Position numbers and translations under genes: made by a program
Assembly (NCBI GenBank): GCA_041583495.1
Contig: JBFHFS010000015.1
Coordinates: 34,042 to 98,041, forward strand
Direction: 5' to 3'
Length of the DNA stretch: 64,000 bases
Source: JBFHFS01 sp041583495
GTDB lineage: Bacteria > Bacteroidota > Bacteroidia > Bacteroidales > Marinilabiliaceae
The notes under the pieces: model-generated
What the model was told of the DNA's origin: nothing
Seen by the model: only the letters and a program-made list of their open reading frames with translations
Databases searched by the model: none
In this document: one piece after another, positions 52,492 to 61,937 of the stretch
Layout: each line of letters opens with the position of its first letter
How positions within the stretch are numbered: position 1 is the stretch's first letter

Positions 52492-55293
52492 CTATTCCCT
52501 GTTCTCTTCACGCCACTCTTCTGCCTCCTTGCTTTGCTCGATCATCACCTCCACATCATCCATTTCAGGACCCGAATCCAGGGCTTTCCAGTCGAATTGC
52601 TCATCGAAGGGGTCCAGCGCGGTTTGTGGATTGAACAGGGCTGAGTCTATAGATACCGCCTGGTAGGGTGTGGTGTCGGGCTGTTCGGTCATCAGGTCGG
52701 CCAGGTCGGTGGCGCCGGCATCGTATTGATTCAGATAGGGCAGGCCCAGAATGTTCCAGAAGCTTTTGAAGAGGCTGCCAAAGCTGTAGTGTTGATGGCC
52801 TACATAATTTTTGCGGGCATAGGGGGAGATAACCATCAAAATGCTGCGATGGGCATCTATGTGATCTACGCCACCCTGGGCATCGTCTTCGGTGACCACG
52901 ATCATCATGTTTTTCCAGTAGGGTGTGGACGAGAGAAACTCCACCAAACGACCTAAAGCCAGGTCGTTATCGGCCTGGTAAGAGGCGAAAAAGGGGAAGC
53001 CTTTTTCGGCCGTTTCACCCGCGCCGTGATCGTTGGGGAGTATTACCGTCAGCATTTCGGGCATGGTGTCGGGGCCTTCGATGTATTTGGCGGTAAATTC
53101 TTTGATGAATTGATCGGCACGGAACTGATCGGGGATAGCCATGTTGTAAGTAGGATACTGACGGGAGGAGCGGTGTTCCAGAGGAGCGGGGACAGGGAAG
53201 TTGGCGTAGATGCCAATGCCGCTGTACTTGTAGTCCTTGTGGTAAAGAGCCGGTTCAAACATCACGCTGAAACCAAAATTGAAAAACTCCACTCCATTGC
53301 GCTCCAGGTGATCCCACATGGATCCTGCTTCGTTGTAGTCTTCGGGGTAAATGGCCCCCGCTGATCCATTCATGGCTAACACACCGGGAGCCTTTGAGGT
53401 GTGGTTGTAAGCCCGGTTTCCGCCGTAACTTGCCGCAACGCTTGTCTCCACCCATTCGTTTGGGTAGGTGTTGACCAACCAACGATGGCCGTCGGCCGAG
53501 ACATCGGAGTCTACATAAAAGTTGTCTCCGATGGCAAATTCATTGGCCAGCTTGTGGTGGTTGGGCATTACATCCACCCCCTCGAGGACCTCGCCTTTTC
53601 GATTCGTGACCTTCTGATTCAATCCGAATCGTGCGATGGAAGGGTCGCCTTTCCCACCCTCTATTTGTCCGAAAACTTCGTCGTAGGTGCGGTTTTCTTT
53701 CGATACAAAAACGATATGCCTGATGGGAGAGGTCTCCTTCCCGGGATACAAAGGAATGGGATTGTGGCGGCGCCATGCAAATGCCGGGTCATCCGCCTTT
53801 TTGAAGTCCCAGTTGTTGGTGATGACGGAGGCAGTATACCCGGATAGTTGGGTGGCATCGGGGATGGGGATGATCGAAACGCTGCCCTTCATCAGATTAC
53901 CGATGTAGCTGCCCTCGGGTCCCGGCTCAAAGGCCTTGCCCCCGTTGGGGCCGCTGCCGTAACCCTTGGCGTTGTTCACAATCAGGTTCTTGCCATCGGG
54001 ACTCACCTTTAGCTTGGCCGGGAACCAGCCCGTAGGGATGTGTCCCAGTACTTTAAGCGATGATACATCGATCACGGCTATGGCATTGATGCCCGACTCA
54101 GCCACATACAAGGTGCTCTGGTCGGGCGAAAGCGCCAGCCCAAAGGGGATGACGCCCCGGAAGTGTTTCATGCGCGCATCGGGCTTCAGATAGATGGTCT
54201 GGACCACTGTGTCCTGCTCCATGTCAATCACCGACAGGTTGTCGTTGTTCCCATTGCTGACAAAAATATAGCGGTCGGTGGCCACCAATGAGTTGGGTGA
54301 AGAGCCACCCACGGCCGGAACGCCTTCCACTAGCTGACCCACCAGGGTGCCTGTTTTGATCTTTTTTACCACTTCTGCCTTCGAAGGGTCCTCTATATTT
54401 ACCGAAAATACGGAGAACATTTCCGGGGTGTTGGTTTGTCCCAGCCCCGGCACTTGTGTGCCATCGATGGTGACGCCTTCTTTCGACTCGGGAGTGTTGT
54501 ATCCAAAGGCCGGGAAAGGCAATGCCTTCTCCTTAATATTTTCAGGGGTGAGCCCCTCCAGCAGGCTGTATTGATACATGCCTGCATTGGCCACGTAGGC
54601 TTTCTTTCTGTCGCGCGACAGGCAGATGCCGAATGGATACCTTCCAACGGGAACACTTCTAAGCAATTTTTGATTCTCAACATCTATAATTACCATTCGA
54701 AAGCCAATCTGATCGACCGCATAGAGGTATTTCCCTTCAGGATCCATCGCCATATCCCCGATGTATCCATGCGAATAATCTTGGCCGGGGGTGACCTCCT
54801 GGCACGGGATGGTTCCTTTTTTCTCTCCCGTGAGGGCATTGAATATATAGATGCGGTTGGCCTGACCTCCCGATACATAGATGTCACGACCATTGGGGTG
54901 CACCGCCAGCCCCATGAATACGGCATCCAAAATGCCCCGGTCGGTGTTGCTCCCGGGTGGGATTTGTTGTACCTCCGGATTGTCCGATAGAAGATTGCGT
55001 ATGATGGTTATCGAGAGGGGGGTGGTGCCCGAATTGGCCGTCACCGCAAGGTTTCCATCCGCACTGATGGCCAGTCCATAGGGGTGTGGTGCCGTGGTGA
55101 TGGTTTTTCCTGCCGGCGTAATCTGGCGACCGTTGGGAAGAATGGTGGTCCCCTGTTGGTTTATGCTCGTGTATTGACCCTGCGCAGGCGTCTCGGCAAT
55201 CCAAATGTCTTTGTCTGATTCAGAGCAGGAAGGCATGGCCAATGCCAATCCCAGGCTTATGGCGATGGCAAAAAAGTGGTCGGTTATATTCAT
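52492..55293 (-). CDS. YncE-type beta-propeller / phosphoesterase fusion lipoprotein
   Basis: This 933-residue lipoprotein (lipobox AMPSC) has an N-terminal beta-propeller (about 40-480) made of YVTN/NHL-like blades such as PYGLAISADGNLAVTANSGT and PFGLALSPDQSTLYVAESGI. A C-terminal phosphoesterase domain follows (about 505-890) of the alkaline-phosphatase/acid-phosphatase AcpA type: HIVFVSKENRTYDEVFGQIE, MPNHHKLANEFAIGDNFYVD, DVSADGHRW, and AQGGVDHIDAHRSILMVISP. The two parts are a known fusion in Bacteroidota. Its substrate is unknown. The C-terminus is rich in acidic residues (FDEQFDWKALDSGPEMDDVE onwards). It is not obviously part of the PUL. Confidence 0.85.
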   Translation of the reverse strand: MNITDHFFAIAISLGLALAMPSCSESDKDIWIAETPAQGQYTSINQQGTTILPNGRQITPAGKTITTAPHPYGLAISADGNLAVTANSGTTPLSITIIRNLLSDNPEVQQIPPGSNTDRGILDAVFMGLAVHPNGRDIYVSGGQANRIYIFNALTGEKKGTIPCQEVTPGQDYSHGYIGDMAMDPEGKYLYAVDQIGFRMVIIDVENQKLLRSVPVGRYPFGICLSRDRKKAYVANAGMYQYSLLEGLTPENIKEKALPFPAFGYNTPESKEGVTIDGTQVPGLGQTNTPEMFSVFSVNIEDPSKAEVVKKIKTGTLVGQLVEGVPAVGGSSPNSLVATDRYIFVSNGNNDNLSVIDMEQDTVVQTIYLKPDARMKHFRGVIPFGLALSPDQSTLYVAESGINAIAVIDVSSLKVLGHIPTGWFPAKLKVSPDGKNLIVNNAKGYGSGPNGGKAFEPGPEGSYIGNLMKGSVSIIPIPDATQLSGYTASVITNNWDFKKADDPAFAWRRHNPIPLYPGKETSPIRHIVFVSKENRTYDEVFGQIEGGKGDPSIARFGLNQKVTNRKGEVLEGVDVMPNHHKLANEFAIGDNFYVDSDVSADGHRWLVNTYPNEWVETSVAASYGGNRAYNHTSKAPGVLAMNGSAGAIYPEDYNEAGSMWDHLERNGVEFFNFGFSVMFEPALYHKDYKYSGIGIYANFPVPAPLEHRSSRQYPTYNMAIPDQFRADQFIKEFTAKYIEGPDTMPEMLTVILPNDHGAGETAEKGFPFFASYQADNDLALGRLVEFLSSTPYWKNMMIVVTEDDAQGGVDHIDAHRSILMVISPYARKNYVGHQHYSFGSLFKSFWNILGLPYLNQYDAGATDLADLMTEQPDTTPYQAVSIDSALFNPQTALDPFDEQFDWKALDSGPEMDDVEVMIEQSKEAEEWREENRE

Positions 55294-55487
55294 GATTTGG
55301 CGGGTTGAAGTGAGAGGGACTTAAGGAATACTATCATCTTCCTGAAAATCTTTTTATCTTAGGTCTTTCAGTCTGTTAAATCAAATCTTGCGTGAAGGGT
55401 TTAACAAGCAAGATAATCATTTTTTTCGTTGATAAAATACCATCTTTATGGAGGGTTAATTCTTTTATGTATTGCTGGATGATTGTG

Positions 55488-55519
55488 TTTGAGGCGGTAA
55501 ACCCCGAGGTTTATATTTG
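55488..55519 (+). promoter_or_regulatory. Promoter of the GH116-like gene
   Basis: TTTG (55488-55491), 20 bases, TATATTTG (55512-55519) is an exact Bacteroidota promoter. Transcription would start near 55526, giving a leader of about 30 bases before the start codon at 55557. Confidence 0.75.
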
Positions 55520-55556
55520 CTTTTAATTCCCCTCTGTGGGGCAAATTGATTTGAAA

Positions 55557-58082
55557 ATGAAAAGAATCTTATTATTACTGGTTATGACTTTGGGCTCCTG
55601 CTTATTGATCAGGGCACAGGAGCCATGGCCCATTTTGAAGCATTACGATGAGAATCATGTCTCGAAAGTAGCCATGCCCGTGGGCGGAATTGGAACCGGC
55701 ACCGTTTCGGTTAGTGGCCGTGGAAGCCTGGTTGACTGGGAGATCATGAACCGGCCTGGAAAGGGTTTTAGCACGCTCACTCATGGAAATGATGCGCCTT
55801 TCTTCGCCATTTTTATTCAGGACGGAGCGCAGCGTTATACCAAAGGGCTGATGGGCCCCCTTCTCGATTATGAATATCAACATATGGAGGGGCGTCCGGT
55901 CGATCACCATGGCATCCCGCGCTTCGAGAAGGCCACCTTTGATGCAGCCTATCCTTTTGGAATGGTGAATCTTTCGGATAGCCAGCTGCCCGTTAAGGTT
56001 AAAATGAAGGTGTTTAACCCCCTGATTCCCGGAGATGCAGCGTCCAGTGGAATCCCCGTAGCGGTTTTAAGATATGAGGTAGTCAATACCACCGATCATC
56101 CCCTGGAGGTCTCGGTTTGCGGATCTGTCCGAAATTTTATTGGGAAAGATGGTAGCCGGTACCATGTCGACTGGAAGGGAGACAGGAGTTATTACGGAGC
56201 AAAAAAGAATACAAACGTATTTCGCCGGGAGGCGGAGATTAAAGGTATCTGTTTTCTGCCCGGAGAGGTCGATAAGGAAGATCCGGCCTGGGGTACCATG
56301 GCCTTAACTACCGATGCTCCCGCGGGGGTGACCTATCGCACCTCCTCAACACCTAATGCCTGGAGTAACAGTATTCTGGATTTTTGGGACGATTTTAGTG
56401 CAGATGGGCGGTTGGTTGAAAAATCAAGCTCGTTTGATGACGATCCCATGGCCTCACTGGCGGTCTCTCAGGAGATCCCGGCTCATGGGAAAAAGGTGTT
56501 TCAGTTCTTCTTAACCTGGCATTTCCCCAACAGGATGGCCTGGGCAAAGGAGGTGGTAGGCAATTATTATACCACTCAATATGCGGATGCCTGGGAGGTG
56601 ATCCAAAGTTTTCTTCCCAGGATGAATGAATTGGAGGAAAAAACTCTTCAATTCGTGAATGCTTTTATCTCCTCCGATTTGCCCGGGGTGGTTAAGGAAG
56701 CCTGTTTGTTTAATTTAAGCACCCTTCGGTCGCAAACGGTGTTCCGAATAAAAAGCGGTCAACTGATGGGGTGGGAAGGGTGTATGGATGCCTATGGTTC
56801 TTGTGCCGGGTCATGCACGCATGTGTGGAACTATGAACAGGCTACGGCTTTTCTTTTTGGCGATTTGGCAAAGAGCATGCGCGATGTGGAATTTAATTAT
56901 GCCACCCGACCCAATGGGAGTATGTCCTTTCGTGCGGGATTGCCCCTTGCCCAGGCTCAATGGACCGGTACCGCCGCTGATGGCCAGATGGGAACTGTCA
57001 TGAAGATGTACCGCGATTGGCAACTGTCGGGCGATGATGCCTTCCTGCGAAAATGCTGGCTCAATGTTAAGCGGGCCTTGGCTTTTGCCTGGGAACCCGG
57101 CAGCTGGGATGCCAATGCCGATGGGGTGATGGAGGGGAGCCAGCACAATACCATGGATGTTAACTACTCAGGCCCCAACCCACAAATGCAATTCTGGTAT
57201 CTGGGGGCCTTAAAAGCGGCTGAGAAAATGGCTTTGGCCATGGATGAAAAGGTATTTGCCAAACAATGTGCAGCCATCTTTACGTCGGGCAGCGAATGGA
57301 CCGATGTCCATCTCTTTAATGGCGAATATTATGAACATCAGGTGCTCGATCCGGAAACCAAAGAGGTTATTACCGATTATTCGGCGCCTGATATGCCTAA
57401 GTACCAGCTGGCCAAAGGATGCCTGGTCGATCAGCTGGTGGGGCAGTACATGGCTCATGTTTGTGGTTTGGGATACCTCGCACGGGAGGGCAACATCAAA
57501 ACCACTCTGCAAAGTATCCTGAAATACAATGCCATGGAAAGCATGGAGAATCATTTTAACAATATGCGTTCCTATGCCCTGGGGAAAGAGTCGGCTCTGT
57601 TGATGGCCAGCTGGCCAAACGGCCGGCCCGCCGTTCCATTTCCTTACTTCTCGGAAGTGATGACCGGCTTTGAATATGCGGCTGCTGTAGGGATGTTGTA
57701 CGAGGGGATGAATCCCGAAGGCATTCAGGTGATAAAGAATATTCGCGAGCGATACGACGGGGCCAGGCGCAGCCCCTTCGATGAAGCAGAATGTGGTCAT
57801 CACTATGCCCGGGCAATGGCCTCCTGGGCCGCTAACCTGGCTTTGTCGGGATTTCACTTCTCAGCCATTGATCAATCCATTGCCTTTACGGCTAAGCCGG
57901 GGAGTTATTTTTGGAGCAATGGCTATGCCTGGGGGATGGCTAAAATAGATTCTTCAGGCATCGCAATTTCAGTCAACCAGGGACAGCTTATCCTTAAGCG
58001 AGTGGGTGTTGGTCAGGAACAGATTAAACTGAGGCGTCCTGTGGTGATTGGGAGTGGGCAAAGTAATTTCTTTGACTTATAG
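55557..58082 (+). CDS. GH116-like glycosyl hydrolase (GBA2-related)
   Basis: The start at 55557 is chosen because the signal peptide MKRILLLLVMTLGSCLLIRA begins there and the promoter lies just upstream. The 841-residue protein has an N-terminal beta-sandwich with VAMPVGGIGTGTVSVSGRGS and an (alpha/alpha)6 catalytic domain. The catalytic domain contains CTHVWNYEQATAFLFGDLAK, HNTMDVNYSGPNPQMQFWYL (likely acid/base Asp) and the C-terminal CGHHYARAMASW. These match GH116, whose members include beta-glucosidase, beta-xylosidase and N-acetylglucosaminidase. The protein is secreted, probably periplasmic. It begins the final plus-strand group. Confidence 0.87.
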   Translation: MKRILLLLVMTLGSCLLIRAQEPWPILKHYDENHVSKVAMPVGGIGTGTVSVSGRGSLVDWEIMNRPGKGFSTLTHGNDAPFFAIFIQDGAQRYTKGLMGPLLDYEYQHMEGRPVDHHGIPRFEKATFDAAYPFGMVNLSDSQLPVKVKMKVFNPLIPGDAASSGIPVAVLRYEVVNTTDHPLEVSVCGSVRNFIGKDGSRYHVDWKGDRSYYGAKKNTNVFRREAEIKGICFLPGEVDKEDPAWGTMALTTDAPAGVTYRTSSTPNAWSNSILDFWDDFSADGRLVEKSSSFDDDPMASLAVSQEIPAHGKKVFQFFLTWHFPNRMAWAKEVVGNYYTTQYADAWEVIQSFLPRMNELEEKTLQFVNAFISSDLPGVVKEACLFNLSTLRSQTVFRIKSGQLMGWEGCMDAYGSCAGSCTHVWNYEQATAFLFGDLAKSMRDVEFNYATRPNGSMSFRAGLPLAQAQWTGTAADGQMGTVMKMYRDWQLSGDDAFLRKCWLNVKRALAFAWEPGSWDANADGVMEGSQHNTMDVNYSGPNPQMQFWYLGALKAAEKMALAMDEKVFAKQCAAIFTSGSEWTDVHLFNGEYYEHQVLDPETKEVITDYSAPDMPKYQLAKGCLVDQLVGQYMAHVCGLGYLAREGNIKTTLQSILKYNAMESMENHFNNMRSYALGKESALLMASWPNGRPAVPFPYFSEVMTGFEYAAAVGMLYEGMNPEGIQVIKNIRERYDGARRSPFDEAECGHHYARAMASWAANLALSGFHFSAIDQSIAFTAKPGSYFWSNGYAWGMAKIDSSGIAISVNQGQLILKRVGVGQEQIKLRRPVVIGSGQSNFFDL

Positions 58083-58173
58083 CGGAATGGGATATAAGAA
58101 ATAAATCAGGGCCTGAGTGAAGGTCTTTGTTGAAAATAGGAAATAGTCGTATTGGGAATAAAATGAAGGAGTT

Positions 58174-59406
58174 ATGGGTGTAAAACGAAATGGGGTTTTC
58201 TTGTCAATAATGGGTGTGCTGTTAGTCTCCATGATTTTTGGTTGTCAGTCTCAGCTGCAAGTGAAGCCGGGCCGGGTGGATGCCAAAGTGGTGCCGTTGG
58301 GTGAAAGCACCGTCCTGGTTGGCCCTTCCGTATTAAATAACGAAGGCTTTTTTATCTGGGGCGGAAGTGTCATTCAGGGCGAGGATGGACGATACCATCT
58401 GTTCTACTCCCGATGGCCGGCCGGGCTGGAGGAGGATGCCTTTGGAGATGGTTGGTTAACCGGGTCAGAAATAGCCTACGCAGTATCTGACTCACCCGAC
58501 CGGGATTTTAAATTTGTAAAAGTGATTTTGCGGGGCCGGCAACACGAAGGACAACCCAATGCGTGGGATGCCCAAAGTGTTCACAATCCGCATATTAAGC
58601 AGTTTAATGGGAGGTACTACCTCTACCACACAGGATGTAAGGATCCGGGAGTGCAACCGGTTGGTTCGCCCGGGGCCCAATTGAGTCGGCGTGACCGGAT
58701 TCAGCAAAGTCAGCAACTGGGTGTGATTGAGTTTAGCCGAATCGAAGATTTACTTAGTGGAAATTTTGTCCGGTCCGATGCCCCCTTGTTGAGTCCGCGA
58801 ACCCGGGTAAAGAAAGATCAGATTCTGAACCCATCTCCTGAGGGAACCGAGCCTTTGCCCGACAATATTATTGTGGTTAACCCTTCGGTGGTTTACCGGC
58901 CATCCGACCATAAATATCTGCTCTATTTTAAAGGAAATATATATGATCCTTACTGGAAAGGAGCGCATGGGGTGGCCGTGTCCGAATCTCCCGATGGCCC
59001 CTTTGAGGCGCGCGATCAATTTGTTTTTGAGGTGATCGACGGGGAAGGGAAGATCGCCTCCGCTGAGGATCCTTATGTATGGTATTGTAATAGAGAGAAG
59101 AAGTTTTTTGCCGTGTTTAAAGATTTTACCGGAAGAATTACCGGTCAGAATCCCGGCCTGGCTATCATGTACTCCAATGATGGAGAACATTGGGAAAAGA
59201 AGGCCAACGCCTTGTTTATGCCTTTGGAACTTAACCTTTCAGACGGAACAAGGGTCGCTGTAACTCATCTGGAACGTCCGCAACTGCTTCTCAACGATCA
59301 GGGCGTTCCGCTGGTGTTGTTTGCCGCTTGTGCGCTCTCGCCCCTCAATAAAAAAAGAGATGGCTGTACCTTTAATGTGCAAATCCCCTTGGAGGCAATA
59401 AGGTAA
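58174..59406 (+). CDS. GH43-like five-bladed beta-propeller lipoprotein
   Basis: This 410-residue protein has a lipoprotein signal (MIFGC). The body shows the repeated blades of a GH43/62/32/68-clan propeller: GGSVIQGEDGRYHLFYSRWP, NPHIKQFNGRYYLYHTGC, VNPSVVYRPSDHKYLLYFKG, AEDPYVWYCNREKKFFAVFK and HLERPQLLLNDQG. These correspond to positions where such enzymes carry catalytic acids, but the full catalytic triad could not be assigned with certainty. It is probably a glycosidase or sugar-binding protein. It lies 91 bases after the GH116-like gene in the same direction. Confidence 0.72.
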   Translation: MGVKRNGVFLSIMGVLLVSMIFGCQSQLQVKPGRVDAKVVPLGESTVLVGPSVLNNEGFFIWGGSVIQGEDGRYHLFYSRWPAGLEEDAFGDGWLTGSEIAYAVSDSPDRDFKFVKVILRGRQHEGQPNAWDAQSVHNPHIKQFNGRYYLYHTGCKDPGVQPVGSPGAQLSRRDRIQQSQQLGVIEFSRIEDLLSGNFVRSDAPLLSPRTRVKKDQILNPSPEGTEPLPDNIIVVNPSVVYRPSDHKYLLYFKGNIYDPYWKGAHGVAVSESPDGPFEARDQFVFEVIDGEGKIASAEDPYVWYCNREKKFFAVFKDFTGRITGQNPGLAIMYSNDGEHWEKKANALFMPLELNLSDGTRVAVTHLERPQLLLNDQGVPLVLFAACALSPLNKKRDGCTFNVQIPLEAIR

Positions 59407-59645
59407 GATTCCCTTTATAAAAAGAGAGGGCGTTTTTGCCATCCATGGAGTAAAACCTCCGGTTACCGGGGGCGGTGAAGAAAGGGCCAAACATGAGCGG
59501 GCCATCTGAGGGTCACTCCCGGATTCTTTAATCTCATGAAACGAACATGTAAATTTTAATTGTTCATTTATTAATGGTTATTGGGGTAAACTCATCATGT
59601 AAACTGTTTGTGCATTGGTATATGTGTTAATCAATAAGGAATAAG

Positions 59646-61700
59646 ATGAACTTAAAAACTAATTATAATAGGGGGGTAATCGCATGTATTCTTGCTATGA
59701 TGCTTTTTCCTTCAATCCAGGCTCAGGATCCGGAACCAATCCTTTACTGGGATTTTGGCCATATAAAAAACCGGAGTGTTACCGAGCAACAGAGTGGTGT
59801 AGCTGATACTCTGGAGGGCTGTTTTAATACAGCGCAAGGCATTAAAACCAACGGATTGCGACTGGATGGATATACGGCCTGTTTAAAACATGCCGACATC
59901 AACATGCCTGTGCCTGGAAATGAAATTACTGTTGAAGGCTGGGTTTCACTGGGCGAATATCCGTGGAACTGGTGCCCGGTTCTAACAACCGAAAATAATG
60001 AAACCAAGGGATACCGTTTAATGATCGGTCCTCATGGGGAGGTTTCTTTTCAGGCAGCTATTGCTGAACAATGGATTTCATGCACTACCGGGAGGTTAAG
60101 TATGCCTCTTCGTAAATGGATGTATGTGGTCGGTATTTACCGGGCCAATAAAGATCTTACCCTTTATGTGAATGGTGAAAAGCAAGCCCAGATCCCAATT
60201 CAGGGTCAAATAACCTATCCCGGGGAAAAGAGATGCATTATTGGCATGGTGGCGTTTCCTGAAAAACCATCCGATATTCACCGAACCAGTGGTTCGTTGC
60301 CCCAATATCTTGGATTGTATGGAATATTGGATGAAATAAAAGTTTTTGATAAGGCAAAAACAGAAAGTCAAATCGTGGCGGAATATAGGAGCCACGATAA
60401 GAAAATCCCGGATATTAAACCACATAAGCTGCCCTCTATCGAAAAGCATCCCGGCCGTTTTGGGGCTTTCTATACAAAGCTCAAATATTACGACGAATGG
60501 GATAACCTGTGGCCTGTTGATCAGGATCCTGATATTGTTGTGTGTTTTGACAAATCTCCGGTAAAAGTAGTGTTCTGGCGTGGAATACGATACGGCACAT
60601 CCTGGGTCTCGGAGAATAATAACTGGATGTCGGATCAAAGTGTGGAGGCATGGAACGATTCAGAGGGCTGTTTCGAGCACATGCAGGACCGCCATTGTCG
60701 GTTTTCTCATGTCAGGATAATCGAGAATACCGATGCAAGAGTGGTTGTTCATTGGAGATATGCACCCGTAAGTGCCTATAATAATACCTGGGGCACAGAT
60801 CCTAAAACAGGTTGGGAATGCTGGATTGATGAATACCACTTTATTTATCCCGATGGAACCGGAATTCGAAAAGTTTCCTGGAAAAAAGGAACATTGGGCT
60901 TCCCGCGTCAGTTTCAGGAGTCATTGCCACTCTTACATCCAGGCCAGTTGGAAAGCGATTTGCTGTACACGGATTTCGTTCATGTGGCCGATTATAAAGG
61001 AAATTCCAAATCTGTGTCCTACGTTGAGAATCCCAAAAGCCTGGACTGGGATAATCTTGAGGATTATACCGTTCAACAATATAATTTCAAATCAGAAAAT
61101 AAACCATTTATCTGTTTCGAACCCGGAAATAAAATGCTTTTGAGGGAAAACAATATCGAAAGATATAATGGGCATGGTGGGTGCAATCATTTTCCGGTGG
61201 GTCAGGCCAGATGCGATGGACGCACCAGCACCACCTCCGATCGTCCATCTCATTGTGGCAGCTTCCCGATTTCTGAACCGGTAATTCATGAAAAGGGCGA
61301 CCGTGAATTCTGGAATGGCCTTTATGGAATTAATGCCATGGACATCAAAGAAGTCGTTAAGCTTGGCCGATCCTGGGCTTATGCTCCGGAAATTATAGTA
61401 AAAGAGGGTCAAACTGTTTCATACGGCTTCGATAGAAGTGAAAGATGTTATCAGTTAGAAAATAAGAATCCTAAAGCACCAAAGGTTGAGTTTGACGTTC
61501 GCGGGAGCAAAGAAAATCCTATCTGCAATCCAGCCTTTGTCATAAAAAATTGGACAGCGAAAAATGCTCGTGTTCTGGTAAATGGGGAAGAAGTAAAAGA
61601 CGCACGAGTTGGAATAAAACATGAGCTTGAAGGGGATGATTTACTGGTTTTCTTGTTTCTTGTGAAAGATGAACCGGTGGTTATTTCCATTCTTCCATAG
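59646..61700 (+). CDS. LamG-domain protein with putative polysaccharide-active C-terminal domain
   Basis: This 684-residue protein has a signal peptide (ending SIQAQ) and an N-terminal LamG/concanavalin-like domain (about 35-240: LRLDGYTACLKHADINMPVP, ITVEGWVSLGEYPW, LYVNGEKQAQIPIQG). A larger unassigned domain follows (about 270-684) with conserved-looking motifs VVFWRGIRYGTSWVSENNNW, EHMQDRHCRFSHVRIIENTD, ARVVVHWRYAPVS and IYPDGTGIRKVSW. Marine polysaccharide loci contain LamG proteins of this general kind, one of which is classed as ulvan lyase (PL40). A lyase role is suggested only by that resemblance and needs a family search. Confidence 0.6.
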   Translation: MNLKTNYNRGVIACILAMMLFPSIQAQDPEPILYWDFGHIKNRSVTEQQSGVADTLEGCFNTAQGIKTNGLRLDGYTACLKHADINMPVPGNEITVEGWVSLGEYPWNWCPVLTTENNETKGYRLMIGPHGEVSFQAAIAEQWISCTTGRLSMPLRKWMYVVGIYRANKDLTLYVNGEKQAQIPIQGQITYPGEKRCIIGMVAFPEKPSDIHRTSGSLPQYLGLYGILDEIKVFDKAKTESQIVAEYRSHDKKIPDIKPHKLPSIEKHPGRFGAFYTKLKYYDEWDNLWPVDQDPDIVVCFDKSPVKVVFWRGIRYGTSWVSENNNWMSDQSVEAWNDSEGCFEHMQDRHCRFSHVRIIENTDARVVVHWRYAPVSAYNNTWGTDPKTGWECWIDEYHFIYPDGTGIRKVSWKKGTLGFPRQFQESLPLLHPGQLESDLLYTDFVHVADYKGNSKSVSYVENPKSLDWDNLEDYTVQQYNFKSENKPFICFEPGNKMLLRENNIERYNGHGGCNHFPVGQARCDGRTSTTSDRPSHCGSFPISEPVIHEKGDREFWNGLYGINAMDIKEVVKLGRSWAYAPEIIVKEGQTVSYGFDRSERCYQLENKNPKAPKVEFDVRGSKENPICNPAFVIKNWTAKNARVLVNGEEVKDARVGIKHELEGDDLLVFLFLVKDEPVVISILP

Positions 61701-61937
61701 GCTCTTTGCCGGGTTGAATTTTTTTTATTGTGAAAGATCGGGTATTTTTCCAGGTAAATTTCAGGCCTGTTTCCATATTTATGGATCTTTAATGCGATTA
61801 AATGTGGAAAGTCAACGTCTTATTTATGAATGATGGTTTTTTTAATAGGACTCCGGTGAACCAACCATGCAGAAAAACCCGGAGGAAGCCCCTTTTTTTT
61901 ATTTTTACAGGACACTAAGAATTAAACAAATCGAATT

